Assembly: GCF_000877395.1 (NCBI RefSeq)
Contig: NZ_JYFE01000048.1
Location: 17,488 to 81,487 of the forward strand
Source of the DNA: Jannaschia aquimarina
GTDB lineage: Bacteria > Pseudomonadota > Alphaproteobacteria > Rhodobacterales > Rhodobacteraceae
Direction of reading: 5' to 3'
Length of the DNA: 64,000 bases
The translations under genes were made by a program, and so were the position numbers. The notes beneath the pieces are model-generated. The model worked only from the letters and a program-made list of their open reading frames with translations, did not search any database and was not told where the DNA came from. Shown here in pieces: positions 33,635 through 42,561 of this stretch. How positions within the stretch are numbered: the first letter of the stretch is position 1; the number at the start of each line of letters is the position of its first letter.

Positions 33635-35034
33635 GGGGTTGCTACGCAAGCGTCATCATCGTTCTCAATCTCGTAAGGTGCGCCGTCCTTGACAAGTTGC
33701 AAGAGCCCGATTGTGTCGTCCGTATATTTATGTATTTCGGATTTCCTGCCGACCTTCACCTTGCTGTGATATCGGTTATCCGTTGCCTTAAGATCGACGC
33801 CTTTTTCCTCAACGATCTTCTTGAGTAGCTTGTCGGCCCCATGCCACCCTGGATAGCCAAGAGACCTCCCGACATCTGAGAGGATGTATTTATATCTTGC
33901 GGAGAACTCCGTGGCGGATTGCATTGAGGCGACACCGAACAGTCGGGCAAATTCATCCTCCGACTTTACTTTCTCTGCAATGAGTTCGAAATCGACTTCG
34001 ACCTGTTGCTTCGGAATATCCGAGCGAACAAGATTGTAAGACCTCGCTAGAAGGGACCGTAGCAATTGAGGGTTGAAATTTGCCAGAGGGGCGTTGTGAC
34101 CAAATGCTTCGAAGACCCACGTAAAATCAGACGCCTCAATTGAGTTGACCCGGATACCTTTGCTTGCCGATACCTGAAGGATCCTTTCCGCGCCAGCCCC
34201 GCCATTCCCCGGCCTCGTCAGAAAGAAAATATTCCGAAGAAGCTCCCCCGGCAGGTCGACTGCCTCCTCCAGGTCTTCAAGAATTCTGCGAATGTTCGGG
34301 TCTTCCGCGCTGTAGCCGACGAACAAAACAATATGCTCTGCGAAGAAAGTGAGGAGCTTCGCGGTTAGATATTTTCGTTTCGCGGAGAAAATATCGTAGT
34401 CTTCACTCGTAAGCACTAGCGAACTTGGCTTATCGACCGAGCCGTGTATTTTGAATATCTCGCCTACACTGGCGAACGGTGCCGTAATTAGACCTGAACC
34501 AAGGACTGGCTGGTAATCACTGAGGATCGCTTCTATTAGCCCGTCATAGTTTGTCGTTATGACCGCATGAGGCCGGATACTGCAGAAAGCCTCGGTTTCC
34601 TCCGAGTACTCCTTGGTCGGCATAATACCATACGTTTTTATCTTCTGCGCGATAGAGTATTTGAGATACGTGTCAGCAGGCAGACCAGCTTCAAAGAGAA
34701 TATCGGGGAAACTATCACGCCCCTCGCCCCATGCCCACTCTTGGTAGTCAGGAACAAGTCGAGACGCGACGCTCTTGAGATCATCGTCTCTCTGAAGAAA
34801 ATACTGGATTGGATGGTTGATCGTCGGGCAATTATCTACTGCCCAAGAAAGAAGGCCGCGCCAGTCAGGAGCTCCGATCCAGCGCCTGCTCAAACCCGAG
34901 CCAGCGAAGATTATTGGCTGAAATGAAAAGTGTTCTCTTGCTTCACCAATGCGCGCCACTACGGCTTCAATATACTCCGGGTCATCTGCCAACGTTTTCT
35001 TTTCCTTGAAATGGGACGCTATCGCCTTCGTCAC
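33625..35034 (-). CDS. SIR2-domain protein (candidate NAD-depleting defence protein)
   Basis: This 469-aa protein is read from a GTG at 35,034; the frame is closed just upstream by a TAG inside REP palindrome 3. SIR2 blocks are FAGSGLSRRW near residue 43, ITTNYDGLIEA near 158, KIHGSVDKPSS near 196 and LFVGYSAEDPNIRRIL near 237. The C-terminal ~200 residues are unrecognised. Stand-alone SIR2_2 proteins of this size are known NADases in abortive phage defence, but catalytic use of NAD here is inferred. The gene is clearly more A+T-rich than its surroundings, which points to transfer. Both its ends lie at REP palindromes. Confidence 0.82.
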   Translation of the reverse strand: MTKAIASHFKEKKTLADDPEYIEAVVARIGEAREHFSFQPIIFAGSGLSRRWIGAPDWRGLLSWAVDNCPTINHPIQYFLQRDDDLKSVASRLVPDYQEWAWGEGRDSFPDILFEAGLPADTYLKYSIAQKIKTYGIMPTKEYSEETEAFCSIRPHAVITTNYDGLIEAILSDYQPVLGSGLITAPFASVGEIFKIHGSVDKPSSLVLTSEDYDIFSAKRKYLTAKLLTFFAEHIVLFVGYSAEDPNIRRILEDLEEAVDLPGELLRNIFFLTRPGNGGAGAERILQVSASKGIRVNSIEASDFTWVFEAFGHNAPLANFNPQLLRSLLARSYNLVRSDIPKQQVEVDFELIAEKVKSEDEFARLFGVASMQSATEFSARYKYILSDVGRSLGYPGWHGADKLLKKIVEEKGVDLKATDNRYHSKVKVGRKSEIHKYTDDTIGLLQLVKDGAPYEIENDDDACVATPAG

Positions 35035-35037
35035 CTT

Positions 35038-35055
35038 GGCGGGGTGAACCCCGCC
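35038..35055. repeat. REP-like palindrome 3
   Basis: GGCGGGG, loop TGAA, then CCCCGCC followed by CTACGG. It lies three bases from the GTG start of the SIR2 gene and in front of the lepA end. Confidence 0.75.
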
Positions 35056-35071
35056 CTACGGTGTTTTGGGG

Positions 35072-36871
35072 CTACCCATCCATCTTGAGCGCATTGATGA
35101 AAGCCGATTGAGGAATCTCGACTCTGCCAAACTGCCGCATCTTCTTCTTGCCCGCCTTCTGCTTCTCCAGAAGCTTCTTCTTCCGGGAGACGTCCCCGCC
35201 GTAGCATTTGGCCGTCACGTCCTTGCGGAGCGCGGCCAGGGTCTCTCGGGCGATGACCTTGCCTCCGATGGCGGCCTGGATCGGGATCTTGAACATGTGA
35301 CGGGGAATGAGATCCTTGAGCTTCTCGACCATCGCGCGGCCGCGGGTCTCGGCCCGGTCGCGGTGGACCATGACCGACAGCGCGTCCACGGGCTCTTCGT
35401 TCACGAGGATCTGCATCTTCACCAGATTGTCCTGACGGTAGCCCGTCATCTGGTAGTCGAAGCTGGCATAGCCCTTGGTCACCGACTTGAGCCGGTCGTA
35501 GAAGTCAAACACCACCTCGTTCAGCGGCAGGTCGTAGACCACCATGGCGCGGGGGCCGGCATAGGTCAGATCCTCCTGGATGCCCCGGCGGTCCTGACAG
35601 AGCTTGAGCACGTCGCCCAGATAGTCGTCCGGCACGAGGATGGTGGCCTTGATCCGCGGCTCCTCCAGGTGGTCGACATGGGTGAGGTCAGGCATGTCGG
35701 CGGGGTTGTGAAGCTCCCGCATCTCGCCGTCCTTCATGTAGACGTGATAGACGACGCTGGGCGCCGTGGTGATCAGGTCGATGTCGTACTCGCGCTCGAT
35801 CCGGTCGCGGATCACTTCGAGGTGGAGCAGGCCGAGGAAGCCGCAACGGAAGCCGAAGCCAAGCGCGGCTGAGCTTTCCACCTCGAAGGAGAAGGAGGCG
35901 TCGTTGAGGGCGAGCTTCTCGATCGCGTCGCGCAGATCCTCGAACTGGGCGCTGTCCACCGGAAAGAGGCCGCAGAAGACAACCGGCTGGGATGGCTTGA
36001 AGCCGGGGAGCGCGGTCTCGGCGCCCTTCTTCTCGTGGGTGATGGTATCGCCGACGCGGGTGTCGCGAACCTGCTTGATCGACGCGGTGAGAAAGCCGAT
36101 CTCGCCCGGGCCGAGTTCGTCGACTTGCGTCATCGCGGGGCGGAACACCCCGATACGATCGACATGATGGACCGAGCCGTTGGACATCATCTTGACCCGC
36201 TCGCCCTTGCGCAGGCGGCCGTCGATGACGCGGACCAGAACGATGACGCCGAGATAGGCGTCGTACCAGCTATCGACCAGCATCGCCTTGAGCGGCGCTT
36301 CGGGGTCGCCCTTGGGCGCGGGCAGACGGTCGACGATGGCCTGTAGCGTTTCACGGATCCCCTCGCCCGTCTTGGCGGAGACCAAGAGCGCGTCGGAGGC
36401 GTCGAGACCAATCACGTCCTCGATCTGCTCGCGCACGCGGTCCGGCTCGGAGGCGGGCAGGTCGATTTTGTTGAGAACGGGCACGATCTCGTGGTCGGCG
36501 TCGATGGCCTGGTAGACGTTGGCCAGCGTCTGGGCCTCGACGCCCTGAGTCGAGTCGACCACCAGCAGAGAGCCCTCGACCGCCCGCATGGAGCGGCTGA
36601 CCTCGTAGGCGAAATCCACGTGGCCGGGCGTGTCGATGAGGTTGAGCACGTAGTCCTGCCCATCGGCGGCCGTGAAGTCGATCCGGACGGTGTTGGCCTT
36701 GATGGTGATGCCGCGCTCGCGCTCGATATCCATCGCGTCGAGGAGCTGCTCCTTCATGTCGCGCTCGGCGACGGTATTCGTCTCCTGGATGAGACGGTCG
36801 GCCAGCGTCGACTTGCCGTGGTCGATATGAGCCACGATCGAGAAGTTGCGGATGCGGGAGAGGTCGGTCAT
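35072..36871 (-). CDS. lepA: Elongation factor 4 (LepA) GTPase
   Basis: The product is 599 aa from the ATG at 36,871, the family's usual length; upstream in-frame ATGs are not needed. G-motifs include AHIDHGKST (G1), RGITI (G2), DTPGHVDF (G3) and NKIDLP (G4). Domains II, III, V and the LepA-specific C-terminal domain ([26 protein letters not shown]) are all present. LepA binds ribosomes and promotes translation under stress and late 30S assembly. The gene is intact and marks the start of core chromosome. Confidence 0.98.
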   Translation of the reverse strand: MTDLSRIRNFSIVAHIDHGKSTLADRLIQETNTVAERDMKEQLLDAMDIERERGITIKANTVRIDFTAADGQDYVLNLIDTPGHVDFAYEVSRSMRAVEGSLLVVDSTQGVEAQTLANVYQAIDADHEIVPVLNKIDLPASEPDRVREQIEDVIGLDASDALLVSAKTGEGIRETLQAIVDRLPAPKGDPEAPLKAMLVDSWYDAYLGVIVLVRVIDGRLRKGERVKMMSNGSVHHVDRIGVFRPAMTQVDELGPGEIGFLTASIKQVRDTRVGDTITHEKKGAETALPGFKPSQPVVFCGLFPVDSAQFEDLRDAIEKLALNDASFSFEVESSAALGFGFRCGFLGLLHLEVIRDRIEREYDIDLITTAPSVVYHVYMKDGEMRELHNPADMPDLTHVDHLEEPRIKATILVPDDYLGDVLKLCQDRRGIQEDLTYAGPRAMVVYDLPLNEVVFDFYDRLKSVTKGYASFDYQMTGYRQDNLVKMQILVNEEPVDALSVMVHRDRAETRGRAMVEKLKDLIPRHMFKIPIQAAIGGKVIARETLAALRKDVTAKCYGGDVSRKKKLLEKQKAGKKKMRQFGRVEIPQSAFINALKMDG

Positions 36872-37273
36872 TCGGAGCGGCCTTTCGGGAAGCGTTCGGG
36901 TGCAGATATACGCGGCTTCGGGCCGGGGAAAGGGACGCGGGGTCGCATTGGCCGCCGGATAGGACATGAACCCAAAGAACGTTGCTATGCGACACTGAAA
37001 CGGGGTTGTGGAGGTCTTTGACCGCCACCGGGCCGGGGGTCAGCCCGTTCTCTATTGGATTGGGAATTTGTGATGCCTCGACTCGTGGCTTCTGACGACA
37101 AAGCCCGATTCACGACAGGTCGTGAGCGCGGCTCCCAACCGGAGCGCCCCTCTGTGCAAGGCCGCCTCTATCCGAGAAACAATCCGTGCTATACCGCGCG
37201 GATGGTTGCCTGATTCTCGGTCGTGGGGCATGGTCTGCTCCACAAGATACCAACAATGGTACAGGGCAGTACG
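36872..37273. other. Intergenic region between lepA and a lipoprotein gene
   Basis: Divergent promoters should lie here, but no clear boxes or genes were recognised. Confidence 0.4.
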
Positions 37274-37627
37274 ATGACGAAGTTCCTACTCGCGATCGGG
37301 GCCGTTCTGGCCGTGTCCGCCTGTGGCGGCGGCCGGTCCAACGACGTGACAATGTCCACGATCAGCCGCGCCTATTCGGCCGGACCGTTGCAGAATGCAT
37401 GTCTCGCGTCGGACAGACGCGCAGCCAACCGGGCGCTTTGCGGTTGTGTGCAGGCGGCGGCGAATGCGACGCTCAGCCGGTCCGAACAGGTCCGCGCCGT
37501 CCGCTTCTTCGAAGATCCGCATCATGCGCAGGAAGTGCGTCAGTCCGATCGCGCCAGCGATGAAGTGTATTGGCAGCGCTACAAACAGTTCGTCTCTGCG
37601 GCCGAACGGTCCTGCCGCGCCATCTGA
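37274..37627 (+). CDS. Small lipoprotein of unknown function
   Basis: The 117-aa product begins MTKFLLAIGAVLAVSACGGG, a lipoprotein signal with lipobox cysteine at residue 17. The mature part has four more cysteines (CLAS, CGCVQ, and near the end SCRAI), which could form disulfides in the periplasm. The start at 37,274 is preferred over an in-frame ATG at 37,223 because it places the signal peptide at the N-terminus. It resembles small lipoproteins common in Rhodobacteraceae; no function is known. Confidence 0.8.
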   Translation: MTKFLLAIGAVLAVSACGGGRSNDVTMSTISRAYSAGPLQNACLASDRRAANRALCGCVQAAANATLSRSEQVRAVRFFEDPHHAQEVRQSDRASDEVYWQRYKQFVSAAERSCRAI

Positions 37628-37631
37628 CGGA

Positions 37632-38294
37632 TCAGGCGACGGCGCGCCCCTTTGCCATCTCCCAATGTGCGGAGATGGAGGGCAGGAACAGAAGCAGGAA
37701 GCCGAACTGGGTCCAGGCGAGGAACATCGCCGGGATCCAGAGGATCGCGCAGATCAGGCCGACCCATCCGGCCACCTGCATCGCGACGCGCGGCGCCAGG
37801 ATGCGCAGCATGGCCAGGTGGAACAGCCGCCCGCCATCGAGCGGCTGGACGGGAATCAGATTGAGCGCAAAGAGCGTCAGATTGATCGATGCGAAAATCG
37901 ACATCCACGCGCCGACCTCGGGGTTGGTCATCATCACCTGCGGCGCGAAGAGCGACGCAATCGCCCAGAGGGCGAGGTTCGTAAGCGGCCCCATCGCGAC
38001 GATCAGTTCATCTTTGAGGGCATCGCGCGTGATCTGATGCTGGCAAAACCCGCCGCCACCCCAGAGCATGATCCGGTGGACCTTCACACCCTGAACCAGA
38101 CAGCCCCAGGCGTGCCCGATTTCGTGCAGCAGGATCGACAGGGCGATCAGGCCGACGAAGACCAGTGCCCAACCCTTGTCCTGCATCGTCAGAATCAGCA
38201 GACCGGCCAGCATCAGGAAGCTGGGACCGATATCGATCGGGACGCCCCACGGACCAGGCAGACGGGCGATCGGAGTTTCGTGACGGTCGATCAT
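37632..38294 (-). CDS. M50-family (site-2 protease type) membrane metalloprotease
   Basis: The product is 220 aa with about six membrane segments. The zinc motif HEIGH lies near residue 57 and the third ligand motif PLDGGRLFH near 151. The gene starts at the ATG at 38,294, because the longer in-frame reading adds a polar tail. Site-2-type proteases cut substrates inside the membrane. A regulatory target is not indicated by the neighbours. It converges on the lipoprotein gene. Confidence 0.88.
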   Translation of the reverse strand: MIDRHETPIARLPGPWGVPIDIGPSFLMLAGLLILTMQDKGWALVFVGLIALSILLHEIGHAWGCLVQGVKVHRIMLWGGGGFCQHQITRDALKDELIVAMGPLTNLALWAIASLFAPQVMMTNPEVGAWMSIFASINLTLFALNLIPVQPLDGGRLFHLAMLRILAPRVAMQVAGWVGLICAILWIPAMFLAWTQFGFLLLFLPSISAHWEMAKGRAVA

Positions 38295-38392
38295 CTGGAT
38301 CCTCGTGACGCGTGCGTTTCGCAGTGCCTCTGCTTTGTGACCGCTTGATGGCAGGCTCTGGACGGTCGGACGGCAGCGTGGAAGCAAGGGAC

Positions 38393-39082
38393 ATGGACCG
38401 GATCGTGGTACTTTCAGGGGCGGGACTCAGTGCGGAGTCGGGACTGGGCACCTTCCGCGACATGGGCGGCATCTGGACGCGCTACGACCTGAGTGAGGTG
38501 GCAACCCCCGAAGGCTTTGCGGCCGATCCGGCCAAGGTTCACGACTTCTACAATGCGCGGCGGGCCAATATGGCCGGGGCCGCGCCGAACGCTGCGCATG
38601 ACGCCCTGGCCCGGCTGAGCGGCCGCGCTGACGTGACATTGGTGACGCAAAATATCGACGACCTGTTGGAGCGGGCGGGCGCGTCGGGCGTGATCCACAT
38701 GCACGGAGAGCTGTCGCGCGCGCTTTGTCACGCCTGCAGGGCCCGATGGGACGCGCCTGCCTCTATGGCGCCCGGGGATCCTTGCCCGGCCTGCGCGGCG
38801 CCCGCCACGCGCCCCGACGTGGTGTGGTTCGGCGAGGTCCCCTACCACATGGAGCGGATCGAGGCGGCGTTGGCGGACGCGGATCTCTTCGTGAGCATCG
38901 GCACCAGCGGACAGGTCTATCCAGCGGCGGGCTTCGTCGAGATGGCCCGGCTGTCGGGCGCCCGAACGCTGGAACTGAACCTGGAGGCGTCGGGCGGCCG
39001 GTTCGACGAGGTGCGCGAAGGCCCGGCGACCGAAGTGGTTCCCACCTGGGTCGCCGGGCTGATCGGCGATGCGTCCGCCTAG
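38393..39082 (+). CDS. cobB: NAD-dependent protein deacylase (sirtuin)
   Basis: The product is 229 aa from the ATG at 38,393. Class motifs are VVLSGAGLSAESGLGTFRD, TQNIDDLLERAG, IHMHGEL (catalytic His), a four-Cys zinc site (CHAC and CPAC) and VSIGTSGQVYPAAGF. It removes acyl groups from lysines using NAD. The gene is complete and typical for alphaproteobacteria. It is unrelated in role to the SIR2-type gene 3 kb upstream, which has no zinc site. Confidence 0.95.
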   Translation: MDRIVVLSGAGLSAESGLGTFRDMGGIWTRYDLSEVATPEGFAADPAKVHDFYNARRANMAGAAPNAAHDALARLSGRADVTLVTQNIDDLLERAGASGVIHMHGELSRALCHACRARWDAPASMAPGDPCPACAAPATRPDVVWFGEVPYHMERIEAALADADLFVSIGTSGQVYPAAGFVEMARLSGARTLELNLEASGGRFDEVREGPATEVVPTWVAGLIGDASA

Positions 39083-39228
39083 TAGGGGAAGCGGCGGCCC
39101 AACTGGCGGCGCAGCTCCTCGGCCTTACGGCGTTCATGCTGGTGCATCATCTCGGCATGCGTAGGTCCCTGCCGAGTCCCGGTGTCGCGCATCATCCGGC
39201 GAAGCATGTTCGTAAGTCTGTTTGACAT
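39079..39228 (-). CDS. Small basic protein of 49 aa
   Basis: An ATG at 39,228 with a GAAAGGG site encodes MSNRLTNMLRRMMRDTG and continues through THAEMMHQHERRKAEELRR to LGRRFPY and a TAG that overlaps the sirtuin stop. It is very rich in Arg and Met, has an amphipathic helix character and matches no family I know. Codon use and ribosome-binding site support translation. It is convergent with cobB. Confidence 0.55.
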   Translation of the reverse strand: MSNRLTNMLRRMMRDTGTRQGPTHAEMMHQHERRKAEELRRQLGRRFPY

Positions 39229-39323
39229 CTCATGGCCCTTTCCTACGGGTGATGAAATGAACTTGCCATGCAGAGATGATTCTATCTAACCAATACGAAT
39301 TTCATCATGTAAGCTGGACTATC

Positions 39324-40253
39324 ATGATCGATTGGTTGCACATGCCGTCCCTCGCCGCCCTGCGCGCCTTCGAGGCCGCGGCGCGCGAAGGCAGCTTCAC
39401 ACGCGCGGCCGCCGCGCTGAACGTAACCCACGCCGCCATCGCGCAGCATGTCCGCGGACTTGAAGCGGAATTGGGTCGCACACTGGTCGTCCGCGACGGG
39501 CGCGGCATCGCGGCGACAGAGGATGGCAAGGTCTTGGCCGAGGCGCTGACGCAGGGCTTCGAGACGATCGGCGCCGGGATCGCGCGCTTGCGGGCAGACG
39601 ATGCCGCGCGGCCGTTGACGATCTCGGTCACGCCTGCTTTCGCGACGAACTGGCTGATGCCCCGGGTGGGCGACTTCTGGGCGCGCCACCCCGAGATCCA
39701 GATCAACATCTCTCCGGCGATCGAGTTGACCGATCTGAGGCGGGACGGGATCGACGTCGCCGTGCGCTACGGACGGGGACCGTGGCCGCCCTACGACGCG
39801 AAATTGCTGACTGACGGAGAATTCTGGATCGTCGCCCGCCCCGACCTTCTGGACGGGCTGCAGGCGGAATGCGTGGAGGACGTCGCCGGGCTGCCATGGC
39901 TGGTGGACCGGAACCTGCGAGAGTGGAAAGCGCTGCTGTCCGAGGTCCGGGTAGATATCGACGACCTGAAGGTCACGTCACTGAACCTGAACGGCCTCGT
40001 CCTGTCGGCGCTGAAGGAGGGGTTGGGGGTCAGTCTCCAGGCCCGCACATTGGTAGAACGGGACGTGCGCGAAGGGTCGCTTCAGCGGATCTGCGTTCTG
40101 AGACAGGAAGGGCTGGGCTATCACGTGCTGACGGATCCGCAGCGGCCGTCGGCACGGACGAAAACCTTCGTGAGGTGGATCATGGATCAGGTCCGCACGG
40201 ATCGGCGCGACGAACCCGCAAAACGCGAAAAGGGCGCCTGGAGGCGCCCCTGA
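39324..40253 (+). CDS. LysR-family transcriptional regulator (GcvA-like)
   Basis: This 309-aa protein has the N-terminal winged helix (MPSLAALRAFEAAAREGSFT, then AALNVTHAAIAQHV) and a LysR substrate-binding domain with the GcvA-type start TISVTPAFATNWLMPRVGDF. The start may be 39,324 or the ATG at 39,342. The C-terminal end of the gene overlaps the terminator hairpin of the convergent rpmB. The target genes are not evident from the neighbours. Confidence 0.92.
   Translation: MIDWLHMPSLAALRAFEAAAREGSFTRAAAALNVTHAAIAQHVRGLEAELGRTLVVRDGRGIAATEDGKVLAEALTQGFETIGAGIARLRADDAARPLTISVTPAFATNWLMPRVGDFWARHPEIQINISPAIELTDLRRDGIDVAVRYGRGPWPPYDAKLLTDGEFWIVARPDLLDGLQAECVEDVAGLPWLVDRNLREWKALLSEVRVDIDDLKVTSLNLNGLVLSALKEGLGVSLQARTLVERDVREGSLQRICVLRQEGLGYHVLTDPQRPSARTKTFVRWIMDQVRTDRRDEPAKREKGAWRRP
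40225..40249 (-). terminator. Terminator of rpmB
   Basis: On the minus strand a GGGCGCC stem pairs with GGCGCCC around a TCCA loop and is followed by TTTTCGCG. It lies inside the last codons of the convergent lysR-type gene. Confidence 0.75.
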
Positions 40254-40271
40254 CAGCGGCCTGACCGTCGC

Positions 40272-40574
40272 TTACGCTTCGAGCGCGGCGGCGGTGTCGG
40301 ACGACTTGCGGATGTCGCGCTTGATCTTGAGCGCCTTCGGCGACAGCTCGGCATCCTTGGCGGCGGCGAGATAGGCGTCGAGGCCACCACGGTGATCCAC
40401 CGTCCGCAGCGCGGCGTTCGAGATGCGCAGCTTGAACGCACGGCCCAGCGTTTCGGATTGCAGGGTCACGTCCTGCAGGTTGGGCAGGAAGCGGCGCTTG
40501 GTCTTGTTGTTGGCGTGGCTGACGTTGTTGCCGACCATCGGGCCTTTGCCGGTGAGTTCGCAGACGCGCGACAT
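40272..40574 (-). CDS. rpmB: 50S ribosomal protein L28
   Basis: The 100-aa product begins [24 protein letters not shown] and continues [11 protein letters not shown], the conserved L28 start. Its length is typical of alphaproteobacteria. It is a structural protein of the large ribosomal subunit and is a single-gene transcription unit ended by the hairpin at 40,232-40,249. Confidence 0.98.
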   Translation of the reverse strand: MSRVCELTGKGPMVGNNVSHANNKTKRRFLPNLQDVTLQSETLGRAFKLRISNAALRTVDHRGGLDAYLAAAKDAELSPKALKIKRDIRKSSDTAAALEA

Positions 40575-40685
40575 GGGGGCACCTATTCGGGTTCGAGAAA
40601 TACGGATGCCGGGCGCGGGCGCCCGGCGGTCGCGGCGGAATAGGTCAGCCGTGGAGGCTTGTCAACGGGCCGCCTTGGAAACGTT

Positions 40686-41663
40686 TCAGGCGGGTCCGGA
40701 CAATGCGTCGAGCATCTCCTTTGCCGCCGCCGCCGGCGCGGTCCGGCCTTCGGCCACGTCGCGGCCAAGCTCTGCCATGCGGTCGCGCGTCGCCGGATCC
40801 TCGGTCAGGCGCGCCATGAGGCCGGCGCGGACCTCTTCCTCGAACCAATAGGCGGCCTGGCGGGACCGGGTGGCATCCCAATGTCCGTGCTCGCGGCGCC
40901 AGTCCGCGAGGGTCCGCATCTCATCCCAGGCTTGGGCCAGACCCGTCCCCTCAACGGCGGAGACGGGCATCGCCTTGGGAAACCCCTCGGGATCGTGCGG
41001 CCGTTGACGCATCAGGCGCAATGCGCCGGAATAGTCGCTGACGGTGCGGCTCGCCGCCGCCTTCAGATCGCCGTCGGCCTTGTTCACCAGGATCAGGTCG
41101 GCGATCTCCATGATGCCACGCTTGACGCCCTGCAACTCGTCCCCGCCCGCTGGAGCGAGCAGCAGGACGAACAGATCGGTCATCCGTGCGACTACGGTTT
41201 CGGACTGTCCGACGCCCACAGTCTCGACCAGCACGACGTCGAACCCCGCCGCTTCGCACAAGGCGATGGCCTCGCGGGTGCGGCGCGCCACGCCGCCAAG
41301 ATGGGTCGCCGACGGGCTGGGCCGGATGAAGGCGTTCGGATCTCGGGCCAGCCGTTCCATCCGGGTCTTGTCCCCGAGGATCGACCCTCCTGTCCGGGCG
41401 CTGGACGGATCGACGGCCAGCACCGCGACGCGAAGGCCCTGATCGGTCAGCATGGTGCCGAAGCCTTCGGTAAAGGTCGACTTGCCAACGCCGGGCGTGC
41501 CGGAAAGGCCGATCCGAAGCGCCTGCCGTCCATTCCGGGCCAACGCGTCGAGCAATGCGGCGGCGCGGGCGCGGTGATCGGGGCGCGTGCTTTCGACCAA
41601 TGTGATCGCGCGGGACAGGGCGCGGCGATCGCCGTCGAGGATCGGTTGAAGCAAGTCGTCCAT
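40686..41663 (-). CDS. meaB: Methylmalonyl-CoA mutase-associated GTPase MeaB
   Basis: The 325-aa product has a G3E/SIMIBI-type P-loop GTPGVGKST near residue 54, VDPSSARTGGSILGDKTRM, the switch DVVLVETVGVGQSE and NKADGD for guanine recognition. MeaB loads and protects the B12 cofactor of methylmalonyl-CoA mutase, which serves propionate and ethylmalonyl-CoA metabolism in this group of bacteria. The mutase itself is not in the window. The gene stands alone. Confidence 0.95.
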   Translation of the reverse strand: MDDLLQPILDGDRRALSRAITLVESTRPDHRARAAALLDALARNGRQALRIGLSGTPGVGKSTFTEGFGTMLTDQGLRVAVLAVDPSSARTGGSILGDKTRMERLARDPNAFIRPSPSATHLGGVARRTREAIALCEAAGFDVVLVETVGVGQSETVVARMTDLFVLLLAPAGGDELQGVKRGIMEIADLILVNKADGDLKAAASRTVSDYSGALRLMRQRPHDPEGFPKAMPVSAVEGTGLAQAWDEMRTLADWRREHGHWDATRSRQAAYWFEEEVRAGLMARLTEDPATRDRMAELGRDVAEGRTAPAAAAKEMLDALSGPA

Positions 41664-41853
41664 AAGGCTGGATGGCGCGGGGGAGGCGTGGGGTCAATCG
41701 TCGGGCCGCGAGCCATGGGATCGACCGCGCGAGCGTGGGCCTTGCCGTCGCCGAAGCAGACCCTTCGGAGTGTTTTCGCGCAGGCGCAGCCCAGATCGCC
41801 ACGCCCGGAGGGACGTGCTGTCCCCCAAGCGGCGAAGGGCGTAATTGAACACC

Positions 41854-42561
41854 ATGAGATATCTGCTGCCGATCCTGCTCTCTCTTGCAATGCCAGCCTG
41901 GGCCGAAACCTTCACGGCTCGCTTCGATATGTCCTTGCGCGGCATCACCGGGGGTCAGATTGCCTTGAGCGCCGAGGAAACGGGCGGACGCTATGCCGTC
42001 CGCGCCACTGCGCAGGCGACCGGGGTCGCACGCGCACTGGTCAAGAAGACTTACGAAGGCACGGCGCGCGGCCGGATCATGGGCGGCGCGCTGCGGGCCG
42101 ACAGCTATTCGGAGGTCGAGGTTGAACGCTCGGGCCGCAAGACGGCGTCCATGACGTTCGAAGGTGGGCGCCCCGTCGACGTGTCGCTGACCCCCGCGCC
42201 ATCCGCCGAGCCATGGGACGTCGACCCCGGCAGTCTGCGTAACGTGAGCGACCCGCTTTCCGCGCTATGGGCGATCTTGCGGCCGATGTCGCCGGATGCC
42301 GCATGCGGCATGAGATTCGACCTGTTCGACGGGCGGCGGGTATCCCGGCTGGACCTGTCGAACCGGCGCGCGGGGTCGGACGGCACCATCCTGTGCGACG
42401 CGGCATATAAGCGTCTGGCCGGCTATCCTCCCGACGAGATGGCCGAACGGGACGGTACGCGCTTTACGTTGACCTACGCGCCCCGGGGCGACGGGCGGAT
42501 GGAAGTGATCGAGCTGCGGGCGCCCACCTCGCTGGGCGACGCGGTGCTGCGTCGGAGATGA
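41854..42561 (+). CDS. DUF3108 periplasmic protein
   Basis: This 235-aa protein has a cleavable signal peptide (MRYLLPILLSLAMPAWAE) and the DUF3108 pattern of long antiparallel strands (RFDMSLRGITGGQIALSAEE, then AVRATAQATGVARALVKKTYEG). The ATG at 41,854 is chosen because a TTG at 41,845 only adds three residues. The stop overlaps the hrpB start (ATGA), so the two are coupled, although their roles seem unrelated. The function of the family is unknown. Confidence 0.88.
   Translation: MRYLLPILLSLAMPAWAETFTARFDMSLRGITGGQIALSAEETGGRYAVRATAQATGVARALVKKTYEGTARGRIMGGALRADSYSEVEVERSGRKTASMTFEGGRPVDVSLTPAPSAEPWDVDPGSLRNVSDPLSALWAILRPMSPDAACGMRFDLFDGRRVSRLDLSNRRAGSDGTILCDAAYKRLAGYPPDEMAERDGTRFTLTYAPRGDGRMEVIELRAPTSLGDAVLRRR

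Larger units (their letters stand above)
33298..33660 (+). pseudogene. REP-associated tyrosine transposase (RAYT) remnant
   Basis: One frame gives VLPDHMHAVWTLPEGD and RWGAIKARFSMAM, with the HUH-type His-x-His block. After a frameshift around 33,440 the second frame gives QPRFWEHHIRSAEDYAAHVRYC and WTNPVKHGLC, with the tyrosine and NPVKHG of RAYT. The N-terminal ~40 residues are missing or unrecognisable. A REP-like palindrome lies between the two parts and another lies at the C-terminus. RAYT enzymes move REP palindromes; this copy is dead. Confidence 0.75.

Noticed and set aside
40659..42125. Plus-strand reading frame of 488 codons
   Set aside because: It covers the complement of meaB and runs into the DUF3108 gene in another frame.
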